Positions 24,483 to 33,019 of a DNA stretch of 64,000 bases are shown here, in pieces. Each line of letters begins with the position of its first letter. Position 1 is the first letter of the stretch. The translations under genes and the position numbers were made by a program. The DNA lies in the NCBI RefSeq assembly GCF_016785085.1, contig NZ_JAENHO010000001.1, positions 496,001 through 560,000 on the forward strand, in the 5' to 3' direction. The notes below the pieces were generated by a model, which worked only from the letters and a program-made list of their open reading frames with translations, had not been told where the DNA came from and did no database searches. This DNA comes from Paractinoplanes lichenicola. Its GTDB lineage: Bacteria > Actinomycetota > Actinomycetes > Mycobacteriales > Micromonosporaceae.

Positions 24483-25624
24483 CGGCGGACGAGGTCATCC
24501 TGGACGCCACCGTCGTGCTGCCGTCGCCGCAGTTCGACGGTGACCATCGGGCGTCCAGCGGCTACGACGACTGGCTGGCCGCGCACATCCCGGGTTCGGT
24601 GCACGCCGACCTGCTGCACGACCTGAGCGACCCCGCCGCCTCTTACCACTTCGCCCGGCCATCGGCCACGGTGCTGGCCGAGCGCCTCGGGCAGCTGGGC
24701 GTCGACGACCGTACGCCGGTGGCGGTCTACGACAACGGCGGCGGGATCTGGGCGGCCCGGCTGTGGTGGCTGCTGCGCTGGATCGGCGTCGACGCGCGCA
24801 TCCTGGAGGGTGGCCTCGACGCGTGGGTCGCGAACGGCGGGGCGGTCGCGCACGGGCCGGCCACGCCACGTGTGGGAAGCGTGACTCCCCGCGTACGGGA
24901 AGGCCTGTGGGTCGAGAAGGACGATCTGCGGCGGTGGCTGGCCGGCGAGGCCGAGGCGACCGTGGTGTGTGCCCTGTCCCCCGCGGCATTCCAAGGCGAA
25001 GTGCCGACCCGGTACGCCCGTCGGGGCCACATTCCCGGAAGCGTGAACGTGCCCGCGCGCGGTTTGGAGTCGGCCGGTGAGCTGGCCGGGCCGGTGTGGG
25101 CGTACTGCGGTGGTGGGATATCGGCCGCCGGGCTCGCGTACGCGCTGGTGCGGGACGGCCGCGAGGACGTGGCGATCTACGACGGCTCGCTGGAGGAGTG
25201 GTCGGCCGACCCCGAGTTGCCGCTGTCGACCGACCGGCTGCCCCCGCCCGTACGGGAGCTTCTGGATCGCCCCGAATTCGGCGTGCTGACCACGCTGGAC
25301 CCGGACGGGACGGCGCACTCGACCGTGATGTGGGTCGGCCGGGAGGGCGACGAGCTGGTGCTGGCCTCCAAGGACGGTCGCCGGCAGGTACGCAACCTGC
25401 GCCGTGATTCCCGGGCCACGGTGCTGGTCTACGACCGGGCCAAGCCGACCCGGTACGCCGAGATCCAAGGCGCCGCCAGCGTGCACGACGAGGGCGGCCG
25501 CGAACTGGTCGACCGGCTGGCCCGCCGGTATGTGGGGGCCGACCACGAGGTGGGCACCGAGGCCGAGGAGAACGGCCGGGTGCTGATCCGGATCGTCCCC
25601 GAGCGCGTGCTGCACCGGACATGA
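24479..25624 (+). CDS. Tandem rhodanese fused to a pyridoxamine-oxidase-like flavin split-barrel domain
   Basis: Residues 1-125 form a non-catalytic rhodanese domain (GYDDWLAAHIPGSVHADLLH, VAVYDNGGGIWAARLWWLLR). Residues 130-245 form a second, with the active loop AYCGGGISAAG (Cys210). Thiosulfate or mercaptopyruvate sulfurtransferases have this tandem form. From about residue 260 a PNPOx/F420-type split barrel follows (LLDRPEFGVLTTLDPDGTAH, VRNLRRDSRATVLVYD). The fusion joins sulfane-sulfur transfer with a flavin or F420 domain in one 381-residue chain. It overlaps both neighbours by 4 nt. Sulfur release from imported organosulfur is the inferred role. Confidence 0.85.
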   Translation: MTADEVILDATVVLPSPQFDGDHRASSGYDDWLAAHIPGSVHADLLHDLSDPAASYHFARPSATVLAERLGQLGVDDRTPVAVYDNGGGIWAARLWWLLRWIGVDARILEGGLDAWVANGGAVAHGPATPRVGSVTPRVREGLWVEKDDLRRWLAGEAEATVVCALSPAAFQGEVPTRYARRGHIPGSVNVPARGLESAGELAGPVWAYCGGGISAAGLAYALVRDGREDVAIYDGSLEEWSADPELPLSTDRLPPPVRELLDRPEFGVLTTLDPDGTAHSTVMWVGREGDELVLASKDGRRQVRNLRRDSRATVLVYDRAKPTRYAEIQGAASVHDEGGRELVDRLARRYVGADHEVGTEAEENGRVLIRIVPERVLHRT

Positions 25625-26154
25625 GCGTGATCGCCGACCTGCTGGCCGAGCGCCCGCCACGGGCCGGAGCGGTGAAGGTGCTGGCCGTGGAGGGCCGTTC
25701 CGGGGCAGGCAAGTCGACCGTGGCCGACGCCGTCGCCGCCGAGCTCCAGGCGCCCGTCGTACGGATGGACCACCTCTATCCGGGCTGGGACGGGCTCGCG
25801 AGTGGCGTCGACGCGCTCGTGCGCTGGGTGCTGGAGCCGCTGGCCGCGGGCCGGCCCGCCCGGTGGCGGCGCTACGACTGGGCCGCCGAGCGCTACGCCG
25901 AGGCGCACCGGGTGCCCGGCTGCGACGTGCTTGTCGTCGAGGGGGTCGGCACCGGCGCCCGGCAGGTCACGCCGTACGTGAGCGCTCTGGTCTGGGTCGA
26001 ACTGGACGGCCCGGAACGCCGGCGCCGGGCGCTGGCCCGCGACGGCGACACCTACGCGCCGCACTGGGACCGGTGGGCGCGGCACGAGGACGAGTTCTAC
26101 GCGGAACACGAGGTGCGCTCGCGGGCGGATCTCGTCATAGGAGGACAGGCATGA
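25621..26154 (+). CDS. Uridine-kinase-like P-loop protein
   Basis: The 177-residue protein has a Walker A motif (VEGRSGAGKSTVADAVA), a lid/base region (RMDHLYPGWDGL, WAAERYAEAHRVPGCDVLVV) and arginine-rich DGPERRRRALARDGD, as in actinobacterial uridine-kinase-like proteins. Such proteins phosphorylate small hydroxyl substrates; the substrate here is unknown. Both ends overlap neighbours by 4 nt (ATGA), placing it firmly in the operon. Confidence 0.8.
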   Translation: MSVIADLLAERPPRAGAVKVLAVEGRSGAGKSTVADAVAAELQAPVVRMDHLYPGWDGLASGVDALVRWVLEPLAAGRPARWRRYDWAAERYAEAHRVPGCDVLVVEGVGTGARQVTPYVSALVWVELDGPERRRRALARDGDTYAPHWDRWARHEDEFYAEHEVRSRADLVIGGQA

Positions 26155-27527
26155 GTGACCAGCGGATCCGGCTGCACGGGCTGCGGCAGTCGACGGTCGG
26201 GCACACCGCCAGCGGTTTGTGGCGGCATCCGGACAGCCAGGCCCATCGCTACCGCGACCTGGACTACTGGCTGGAGACGGCCCGGATTCTGGAGCGCGGC
26301 AGGTTCGACGCGTTGTTCATCGCGGACGCGCTGGGCCCGCTCGAGGTCTATCAGGGCCGGGTCGACGCCGCCCTGCGCGACGGCATCCAGACGCCGACCG
26401 ACGACCCGCTGCTGGCGATCTCGGCCATGGCCGCCGTCACCGAGCACCTCGGGTTCGCGGTCACCGTCTCCTCCACCTACGAACAGCCGTACGCGTTCGC
26501 CCGCAAGATGGCCACCCTGGACCACCTGACTCGCGGGCGGATCGGCTGGAACGTCGTCACCTCCGCGCTGGACAGCGCCGCCCGCAACCTGGGCCTGACC
26601 AAGCAGCTGCCGCACGACCAGCGCTACGCCGTGGCCGAGGAGTTCATGGCGGTCGCCTACAAGCTGTGGGAGGGCAGCTGGGAGGACGACGCGGTGGTGT
26701 TCTCCGGTGACACCTTCGCCGACCCGGCCAAGGTGCACCCGGTGGGCCACGACGGCACGTACTACCAGGTGCCCGGGATCGCCCTGTTCGAGCCGTCGAT
26801 CCAGCGCACGCCGGTGATCTATCAGGCGGGCACGTCGCCGGTCGGGCGCGCGTTCGCGGCCCGGCACGCCGAGGGCGTCTTCCTCAGCACCTACCGGCCC
26901 GACATGGCCCGCACGCTGACCGACGACATCAGGGCCCGGGCGGCCACCGCCGGACGTGACCCCGGCGCGCTCAAGTTCCTGGCCATCGCGACCGTGATCG
27001 TGGCCGAGACCGACGCCGAGGCGCAGGCCAAGCTGGCCGACTATCAGCGCTACGTCAGCGTCGAGGGCGGCCTGGCCCGGTGGAGCGCGCTCATGCACCT
27101 CGACCTGTCGGTGCTCGACCCCGACAAGCCCCTCGAATACGTCGACACCGACGGCATCCGCGGCATGCTGGAACTGTTCACGACGCTCGACCCGACCCGC
27201 CGCTGGACCCCACGGGCGATCGCCGAGTTCGTCGGCGTCGGGGGCGGCGGCCCGGTGATCGTGGGCTCCCCCGCGACGGTGGCCGACGAGCTGGAACGCT
27301 GGATCGACGAGGCCGGCATCGACGGCTTCAACATCGCCGACCCGATCCCGCCGGTGACGTTCCGCGACTTCACCGACCTGGTCGTCCCCGAGCTGCAACG
27401 CCGCGGCCGCGTCTGGACCGACTACGAGGGCAGCACGCTGCGCGAGTCCTTCCACGGCCCCGGCGTGACCCGGGTACGCCCCGACCACCCGGCCGCGCAA
27501 TACCGTTGGAAGGAGCCGCAGTCGTAG
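26151..27527 (+). CDS. LLM flavin-dependent monooxygenase (NtaA/SnaA/DszA family)
   Basis: The 458-residue enzyme is a TIM-barrel luciferase-like monooxygenase of the NtaA/SnaA/DszA/CmoO group. Signature parts are FDALFIADALGPLEVYQG, the flavin-contact strand TVSSTYEQPYAFARKMATLD, RIGWNVVTSALDSAARNLGL and the substrate-lid region with GTYYQVPG. These use FMNH2 from a partner reductase plus O2 to cleave C-S or C-N bonds (sulfones, S-substituted cysteines, nitrilotriacetate). AGGAGG precedes the ATG. Its 5' end overlaps the kinase gene; the hydrolase gene follows after 57 nt. Confidence 0.9.
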   Translation: MSDQRIRLHGLRQSTVGHTASGLWRHPDSQAHRYRDLDYWLETARILERGRFDALFIADALGPLEVYQGRVDAALRDGIQTPTDDPLLAISAMAAVTEHLGFAVTVSSTYEQPYAFARKMATLDHLTRGRIGWNVVTSALDSAARNLGLTKQLPHDQRYAVAEEFMAVAYKLWEGSWEDDAVVFSGDTFADPAKVHPVGHDGTYYQVPGIALFEPSIQRTPVIYQAGTSPVGRAFAARHAEGVFLSTYRPDMARTLTDDIRARAATAGRDPGALKFLAIATVIVAETDAEAQAKLADYQRYVSVEGGLARWSALMHLDLSVLDPDKPLEYVDTDGIRGMLELFTTLDPTRRWTPRAIAEFVGVGGGGPVIVGSPATVADELERWIDEAGIDGFNIADPIPPVTFRDFTDLVVPELQRRGRVWTDYEGSTLRESFHGPGVTRVRPDHPAAQYRWKEPQS

Positions 27528-27584
27528 CCGTCGCAGACAACGGCCGTACGGTGCTGGAGAACCGCTCACGCTAGGAGAGCTGTC

Positions 27585-28340
27585 ATTCGCTACGTCAATG
27601 TCACCCCGTCCGCGGCGATGGCCGTGCTCGAGCTCGGTGCGGGTGGGCCGGTGCGGGTCTACGTGGGCGGGCTGGGTTCGGCCACCACGGTCAGTTTCGC
27701 TCAGGTGGCCGGGCATCCGGCGCTGGCCGGTTCGGGCCGGCATGTGCTGGTGGACCTGGTCGGCAGCGGCTGGAGCGACCACGACGACAGCTTCGGGCAC
27801 AGCATCGACGAGCACGCCGCCACCGTGGCCACCGTGCTCGACGAGCTCGGGCTGCGCGGGGTCACCCTGATCGGGCACTCGCTGGGCGGGTCGATCGCCA
27901 TCAGCCTGGCCGCGACGCGACCGGAGCTGGTGGGCGAGCTGATCGTGGCCGAGCCCAACCTCGACCCGGGCGTCGGCACGCTGTCGGCCGAGATCGCGGC
28001 TTTCGACGAGGACACGTTCGCCGAGTCGGGGCATCAGCGCCTCATCCGAAGCCAGCGGGTGGCGGACGGCGGTGAGGCCGCCGAGTTCGCCCGGACCCTG
28101 GCCCGCTGGTCCTCGCGCGGCCTGCACCGCACCGCCGTCTCGTTGCTGGCCGAGCGGCCCGCGACGTTCCGCGAGCAGCTGGCCGCCTTCGCCGGGCCTC
28201 GTCGCTACATCAGCGGGGAGCTCTCGCACGAGGAACTCGAGCCCCTGCGCGCGATCGGCTGCGACGTGCGGGTCGTCCCCGCCGCCGGCCACGTGCTGAT
28301 GTGGGACAACCTCGACGGCTTCGTCAAGACGCTCCTCTGA
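27585..28340 (+). CDS. Alpha/beta-hydrolase
   Basis: The fold shows an oxyanion region (YVGGLGSATTVSFAQVAGHP), the nucleophile elbow LIGHSLGGSIA (Ser in GHSLGG) and a C-terminal catalytic histidine in VPAAGHVLMWDNL. The acid is probably in the AEPNLDPG or later loop. The first ATG is 27618, without a ribosome site. The frame extends upstream to a candidate ATT start at 27585, 7 nt after AGGAG, giving IRYVNVTPSAAMAVLELG. I report the longer form. Role in hydrolysing an ester or amide product of the LLM enzyme is inference. Its 3' end overlaps the convergent LLM gene by 17 nt. Confidence 0.8.
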   Translation: MRYVNVTPSAAMAVLELGAGGPVRVYVGGLGSATTVSFAQVAGHPALAGSGRHVLVDLVGSGWSDHDDSFGHSIDEHAATVATVLDELGLRGVTLIGHSLGGSIAISLAATRPELVGELIVAEPNLDPGVGTLSAEIAAFDEDTFAESGHQRLIRSQRVADGGEAAEFARTLARWSSRGLHRTAVSLLAERPATFREQLAAFAGPRRYISGELSHEELEPLRAIGCDVRVVPAAGHVLMWDNLDGFVKTLL

Positions 28341-29385
28341 CGTCGTCGCGGAGCAGGGGCAGCAGCTGGTCGCCCTGGCGTTTGATCTCGCGCAGGTACG
28401 GGGTGTCCGAGAGCACGAAGTGGGTGATCCCCAGGGCCTGGTATTTGCGCAGCGAGCTCGCCACCTCGGCGGCCGAGCCGACCAGCCACGTGGTGCCCGC
28501 GCCGCCCCCGCCGTAGCGGCCGGGGGCGGTGTAGAGGTTGTCGTCGAGCACGTCGCCCCGCTCGGCCAGGTCGAGCAGGCGTTGCTGGCCGACGGCGGCG
28601 TGCCGGTTGGGGTCGCGGGGCAACAGGCCACGGCCGGCCGCCATGTCGGCCACCCGGGCCTCGGCGCCGGCCCACGCCTCGTCGCTGGTGTCGCGGACGA
28701 ACGTGGTGATGCGCAGCCCGAACTCGAGCGGGGCGTGCTCGCGGCCGAGCTTCTCGCTCAGGTTGCGCAGGCGTTCGATGCGCTCGGCCACCCCCTCCAG
28801 CGGCTCGCCCCAGAACAGCTGCACGTCGGCCTCGGTGGCCGAGACGCGTTCGGCCGCCTCGGAGGCGCCACCGAAGTAGAGCCGGGGCGGCCGGGCCAGG
28901 CGCGGCACCACGGTCGAGCCGGTGACGCCGAAGTGCTCGCCCTGGAAGGTGACGTCCTCGGAAGTCCACAGCCTGCGGACGAGCTGCAGAAATTCTTTCG
29001 TACGCCCGTAGCGCCGGGCCTGATCACCCTCGCTGTCGCCGTACGCGGCCGGCTTGTCCTGCCCCGACACGATGTTGATCAGCGTGCGGCCGCCGGTCAG
29101 GTGGTCGAGGGTGGCCGCCGCCGAGGCGAAGTGGGCCGGCTGCCAATACCCCGGCCGCACCGCGATCAGCGGCCGGAAGGTCGTGGTGCGGGCGGCCAGG
29201 GCGGTGGCCACGGTGAACGTGTCGGGCCGCCCCCAGCCGGTGCCGAGCAGGGCGCCGCCCCAGCCGTGGTCCTCCAGCGCCCGCGCCTGCTCGGTCAGCG
29301 TGTCCAGGCTGTTGTGGCCGGCCACCACGTCGTCCCCACGATGACCGGGCTGCACCTGATTGGGGATGTACCAGAGCAGTTCCAT
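28324..29385 (-). CDS. SsuD-like LLM flavin-dependent (alkanesulfonate-type) monooxygenase
   Basis: The 353-residue protein follows the SsuD alkanesulfonate monooxygenase pattern: MELLWYIPNQVQPGHRGDD, GALLGTGWGRPDTFTVATAL, FRPLIAVRPGYWQPAHFAS, LINIVSGQDKPAAYGD, and the C-terminal FVLSDTPYLREIKRQGDQLL. SsuD cleaves sulfonates to aldehyde and sulfite using FMNH2. It is the only gene of this region on the minus strand, divergent from the peptide importer operon, and converges with the hydrolase. Confidence 0.9.
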   Translation of the reverse strand: MELLWYIPNQVQPGHRGDDVVAGHNSLDTLTEQARALEDHGWGGALLGTGWGRPDTFTVATALAARTTTFRPLIAVRPGYWQPAHFASAAATLDHLTGGRTLINIVSGQDKPAAYGDSEGDQARRYGRTKEFLQLVRRLWTSEDVTFQGEHFGVTGSTVVPRLARPPRLYFGGASEAAERVSATEADVQLFWGEPLEGVAERIERLRNLSEKLGREHAPLEFGLRITTFVRDTSDEAWAGAEARVADMAAGRGLLPRDPNRHAAVGQQRLLDLAERGDVLDDNLYTAPGRYGGGGAGTTWLVGSAAEVASSLRKYQALGITHFVLSDTPYLREIKRQGDQLLPLLRDDVRGAS

Positions 29386-29420
29386 TGATCTCCTTAACAG
29401 GTCTGTCGCGCACGTAACCT

Positions 29421-29440
29421 TTAATTCCTATCGAGCATAT
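29421..29440. promoter_or_regulatory. Candidate operator TTAATTCCTATCGAGCATAT
   Basis: This AT-rich 20-mer lies in the 99-bp divergent promoter between the SsuD-like gene and the peptide importer. Its complement reads ATAT, four bases, TCGATAGG, two bases, TTAA. The 20786-20805 promoter has the same three blocks with spacers of 4 and 0 (ATAT/TCGATAGG/TTAA). Control by a shared regulator is inferred. Confidence 0.45.
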
Positions 29441-29484
29441 AGTTATTGTATGGATCAAGAAAGCCCACCCGGAGGAGCCTCCCC

Positions 29485-31209
29485 ATGTCCGATGCGGACG
29501 ATCTTCGTAGCTCGATCGAGAACGCCACCCGGAGCCGCCGACGATGGCCCTGGATCGCCGGAGCCGCCGCCGCGGTGCTGCTCGTCGCCGGGATCGGCTT
29601 CGCCGTCACCCGGGGCGGGACGAGCAGCAGCGCGGCCACCAGCGGCGAGCCCGTGCGCGGCGGCACGTTGCAGTTCGCGCTGATCGACTATCAGCGCAGC
29701 CCCGACCCGCAGTGGGGCACCAACTATGCCGAGTCGCTGATCGGCAACAACGTCACCGACAAGCTGACCTGGCAGGACCCGGACACCGGGGAGATCACCC
29801 CGTGGCTGGCCGAGTCGTGGGAGTACAACGACGCGCTCACCGAGTTCACCTTCCGGCTGCGCAAGGACGTGACCTTCAGCGACGGCACCCCGTTCGACTC
29901 GGCGGCGGTCAAGGCCAACTACGACCAGTACGTGCGCGGCGACGAGAAGCTGGGCATCAGCCCCAACGGCGCCACCCTGCTGCCCGGCTACATCGAGACG
30001 CGGACTCCGGACCCGTACACGGCGGTCGTTCGCTTCGAGAAGCCGCTGGCCAGCTTCCTGCAGGCCTCCTCGTTCACCGCGAACGCGCAGCCCGGCTTCC
30101 TCGCGCTGTCGACGCTGAAGCTCAACGCGGAGCAGCGCACCGACCCGACCAAGGTGATCGGCACCGGGCCCTTCGTCTACGAGTCGTGGGAGTCGCAGGT
30201 CAAGACCGTGCTGGTCAAGCGCAAGGGCTACAACTGGGCGCCGCCCGCGCTCAAGCACCCGGGCGAGGCCTACCTCGACAAGATCGTGTTCAACACCATT
30301 CCCGAGGCCAGCGTACGGACGGGGTCGCTGGAGTCGGGCACGATCGACGCCACGCTCGACGTCGGCACCACCGACGAGGCGCCGCTCGAGGCCAAGGGCT
30401 ACGAGATCATCCACCGCGGGGTCTCGGGCACCGCGATCCTGTTCAACTTCAACACCCAGCTGTTCCCGACCGACGACCTGGCCGTGCGCAAGGCGATCCA
30501 GCGCGGCTGGGACCGGTCGGCCGTCGAGAAGACCGTACTGACCGACTCCTACAAGATCGCCACCTCGGTCATCGCGCCCTCGGTGCAGGGCTACGCCGAC
30601 TACAGCGGCTCGGTGCTCAAGTACGACCCCGACGCGGCCAGGAAGCTGCTCGACGACGCCGGCTGGGCGCCCGGGCCGGACGGCATCCGGGTCAAGGACG
30701 GCAAGAAGCTCACGGTCAAGCTGCTCGGCATCAGCAACCTGGTGGTCAACAAGCCCGCGTACGAGTCGGTGCAGCAGGACCTCAAGAAGATCGGCGTCGA
30801 CCTGCAGCTCACCGTGGTGCCGATCCCGGACTACGCGGCCAACGTGGCCAAGGCCAAGACCGACTGGAACGTCACCGCGGCCAACCGGTCCCGCAACGAC
30901 GCCGCCGTGCTCAACCTGCAATACAACCCCGAGCTCGGCAACAGCAACTTCCTCACCGCCGACTCGACCGGGATCGACGTACCCGAGCTGACCGCCGCCC
31001 TGGGCAAGCTCGAGACCACCCTCGACCCGGCGCGGCGCAAGGAGTTCGCGAAGGCCGCGCAGGACCTCGTCGTCGACAAGTACGCGCTGGTCAACCCGGT
31101 CTACGACCCGGCCCAGGTGATCGCCCACGCCGGCTACGTGCACGGGATCCTCTTCGACGCCCAGTCCCGCAACCACTTCGTCAACACGTGGAAGAACGAC
31201 GGCAAGTAA
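29485..31209 (+). CDS. ABC transporter substrate-binding protein, family 5 (DppA/OppA/GsiB-like)
   Basis: The 574-residue protein has a charged cytoplasmic leader, one N-terminal membrane helix (WPWIAGAAAAVLLVAGIGFA) without a clear lipobox, and the family 5 peptide-binding domain: GGTLQFALIDYQRSPDPQWG, WEYNDALTEFTFRLRKDVTF and SDGTPFDSAAVKANYD. Homologues bind peptides, glutathione, opines or nickel. ATG follows GGAGGAG. It leads an operon with two permeases and a double ATPase, then LLM oxygenases, suggesting uptake of an S- or N-substituted substrate. Confidence 0.92.
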   Translation: MSDADDLRSSIENATRSRRRWPWIAGAAAAVLLVAGIGFAVTRGGTSSSAATSGEPVRGGTLQFALIDYQRSPDPQWGTNYAESLIGNNVTDKLTWQDPDTGEITPWLAESWEYNDALTEFTFRLRKDVTFSDGTPFDSAAVKANYDQYVRGDEKLGISPNGATLLPGYIETRTPDPYTAVVRFEKPLASFLQASSFTANAQPGFLALSTLKLNAEQRTDPTKVIGTGPFVYESWESQVKTVLVKRKGYNWAPPALKHPGEAYLDKIVFNTIPEASVRTGSLESGTIDATLDVGTTDEAPLEAKGYEIIHRGVSGTAILFNFNTQLFPTDDLAVRKAIQRGWDRSAVEKTVLTDSYKIATSVIAPSVQGYADYSGSVLKYDPDAARKLLDDAGWAPGPDGIRVKDGKKLTVKLLGISNLVVNKPAYESVQQDLKKIGVDLQLTVVPIPDYAANVAKAKTDWNVTAANRSRNDAAVLNLQYNPELGNSNFLTADSTGIDVPELTAALGKLETTLDPARRKEFAKAAQDLVVDKYALVNPVYDPAQVIAHAGYVHGILFDAQSRNHFVNTWKNDGK

Positions 31210-31217
31210 GGAGCACC

Positions 31218-32171
31218 GTGCCGCGCTACATCGCCCTCAAGCTGGGCCGGGCCGTCTTCGTCGTCTGGGCCGCCTTCACCGTCGCCTTCGTCCTGCTCTT
31301 CGTGCTGCCGGCCGACCCGGTCGACCTGCTGTTCGACCCGGCCGAGCTGAACAGCGTGCCGCCCGAGGTCAAGGAGCAGATGGCGGCCAACTACGGCTTC
31401 AACGAGCCGGTGATCGTGCAGTATCTGGACCGGCTCGGCCACGCCCTGATCCTCGATTTCGGCAACTCGGTGCAGTCGGGCCAGCCGGTGCTGCGGGCCG
31501 TCGTGGACGTGCTGCCGAGCACGCTCGTGCTGGCCGCGGCCGCGCTCGTGCTGGCCGTCCTGATCGCCTTCGGGGTCGCCCTGGCCGCCACCTCGACCCG
31601 CCGGGTGTGGCTGCGCAACCTGATCGAGGCGCTGCCCTCGGGCGCGGTGTCGGTGCCGGTGTTCCTCTCCGGCATCCTCATGCTGCAGGTGTTCTCGTTC
31701 CGGCTCGGCTGGTTCCCGTCGTTCGGTGACGGCGGGTTCCGCAGCCTCGTGCTCCCGCTGATCACCCTGGCCATCCCGGTCTCCGGGCCGATCGCCCAGC
31801 TGCTCGTCCGCAACTTCACGACCGAACTGCATTCCGGGTACGTCACGACAAGCTGGGCCAAGGGCTCGACCCGGGCCGGCATCGTCATCCGCGACGTCTT
31901 CCGCAACGCGAGCCTGCCCGCGCTGACGATCGCCGGCATCACGTTCGGCAACCTGATCGCGGGCTCGGTCATCACCGAGACCGTGTTCGCCCGCAAGGGC
32001 ATCGGCCGGCTGACCCAGACCGCGATCAACACGCTCGACGTGCCGCTCGTGGCCGGGATCGTGGTGCTCGTGGCGGCCACCTTCGCCCTGATCAACCTGA
32101 TCGTCGACCTGATCTATCCGGTGCTGGACCCGCGCCTGCGGGCCACCCTCGCGGCCGGAGGATCGCGATGA
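31218..32171 (+). CDS. Peptide-type ABC transporter permease (DppB/GsiC-like)
   Basis: The 317-residue permease begins with the typical DppB N-terminus (YIALKLGRAVFVVWAAFTVA) and has six predicted helices plus the coupling region ASLPALTIAGITFGNLIAGS with VFARKGIGRL. The GTG start is preceded by AAGGAG, 8 nt after the binding-protein stop. It pairs with the DppC-like protein that follows with a 4-nt overlap. Confidence 0.93.
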   Translation: MPRYIALKLGRAVFVVWAAFTVAFVLLFVLPADPVDLLFDPAELNSVPPEVKEQMAANYGFNEPVIVQYLDRLGHALILDFGNSVQSGQPVLRAVVDVLPSTLVLAAAALVLAVLIAFGVALAATSTRRVWLRNLIEALPSGAVSVPVFLSGILMLQVFSFRLGWFPSFGDGGFRSLVLPLITLAIPVSGPIAQLLVRNFTTELHSGYVTTSWAKGSTRAGIVIRDVFRNASLPALTIAGITFGNLIAGSVITETVFARKGIGRLTQTAINTLDVPLVAGIVVLVAATFALINLIVDLIYPVLDPRLRATLAAGGSR

Positions 32172-33019
32172 CCGTCCCGCTCGCGCTGCCGCGGCCCCTC
32201 TCGCTGCGCCGCCTCGGCGATCTCGTGCACCAGCCGATCCTGGTGCTGAGCTGGCTGATCGTCCTGGTCGTGATCGGCTGGGCGGTCGCCCCCGGCCTGT
32301 TCACCGAGTTCAGCCCGTACGAGGGGGACACCGGCGCCAGCTTCGCCCCGCCGAGCGCCGAGCACTGGTTCGGCACCGACCGGCTCGGCCGCGACCTGTT
32401 CGCCCGCAGCGTCTACGGCGCGCACACCACGCTGACCGCGACCCTGCTGGCGGTGCTGCTTGCGTTCGGCGTCGGCGTGCTGGTCGGTTTGATCGCCGGG
32501 TTCTCGGGCGGCCTCGTCGACACCGCGATCATGCGGCTGGTCGACGTGTTCCTGGCCATCCCGAGCCTGCTGCTGGCCATGGTGGTGGTCTCGGTGCTCG
32601 GCTATTCGACCAACAACGTCGCCCTGGCCGTGGGCATCTCGTCGATCGCCGCGTTCGCCCGGGTGATGCGGTCCCAAGTGCTCGCCGTCGTCACCCAGGA
32701 CTACGTCAAGGCCGCGTACGGGCTGGGGGTGGGCCGCCTCGGCGTGATGGGAAAACACGTCGTGCCCAACGCGCTGAGCTCGGTCATCGCCCTGGCCGCG
32801 CTGGAGGTCGGCACGGCCGTGCTCGCGGTCGCCTCGCTCGGCTTCCTCGGCTACGGCGCTCCCCCGCCCGAACCCGAATGGGGCCTGCTGGTCGCCGAGG
32901 GCCGCGATTTCGTGGCCGTGCACCCGTGGGCCTCGATCCTGCCCGGCATCGCCCTGGCCGTCGTGGTCATCGCCACCCACCGGATCAGCACCTCACTTCG
33001 CAAGGAGGCCCGCCGATGA
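32168..33019 (+). CDS. Peptide-type ABC transporter permease (DppC/GsiD-like)
   Basis: The 283-residue permease contains the DppC landmark HWFGTDRLGRDLFARSVYGA, the coupling loop KAAYGLGVGRLGVMGKHVVP and LGFLGYGAPPPEPEWGLLVA near the C-terminus. Start and stop overlap neighbouring genes by 4 nt (ATGA), so translation is coupled. Confidence 0.94.
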   Translation: MTVPLALPRPLSLRRLGDLVHQPILVLSWLIVLVVIGWAVAPGLFTEFSPYEGDTGASFAPPSAEHWFGTDRLGRDLFARSVYGAHTTLTATLLAVLLAFGVGVLVGLIAGFSGGLVDTAIMRLVDVFLAIPSLLLAMVVVSVLGYSTNNVALAVGISSIAAFARVMRSQVLAVVTQDYVKAAYGLGVGRLGVMGKHVVPNALSSVIALAALEVGTAVLAVASLGFLGYGAPPPEPEWGLLVAEGRDFVAVHPWASILPGIALAVVVIATHRISTSLRKEARR

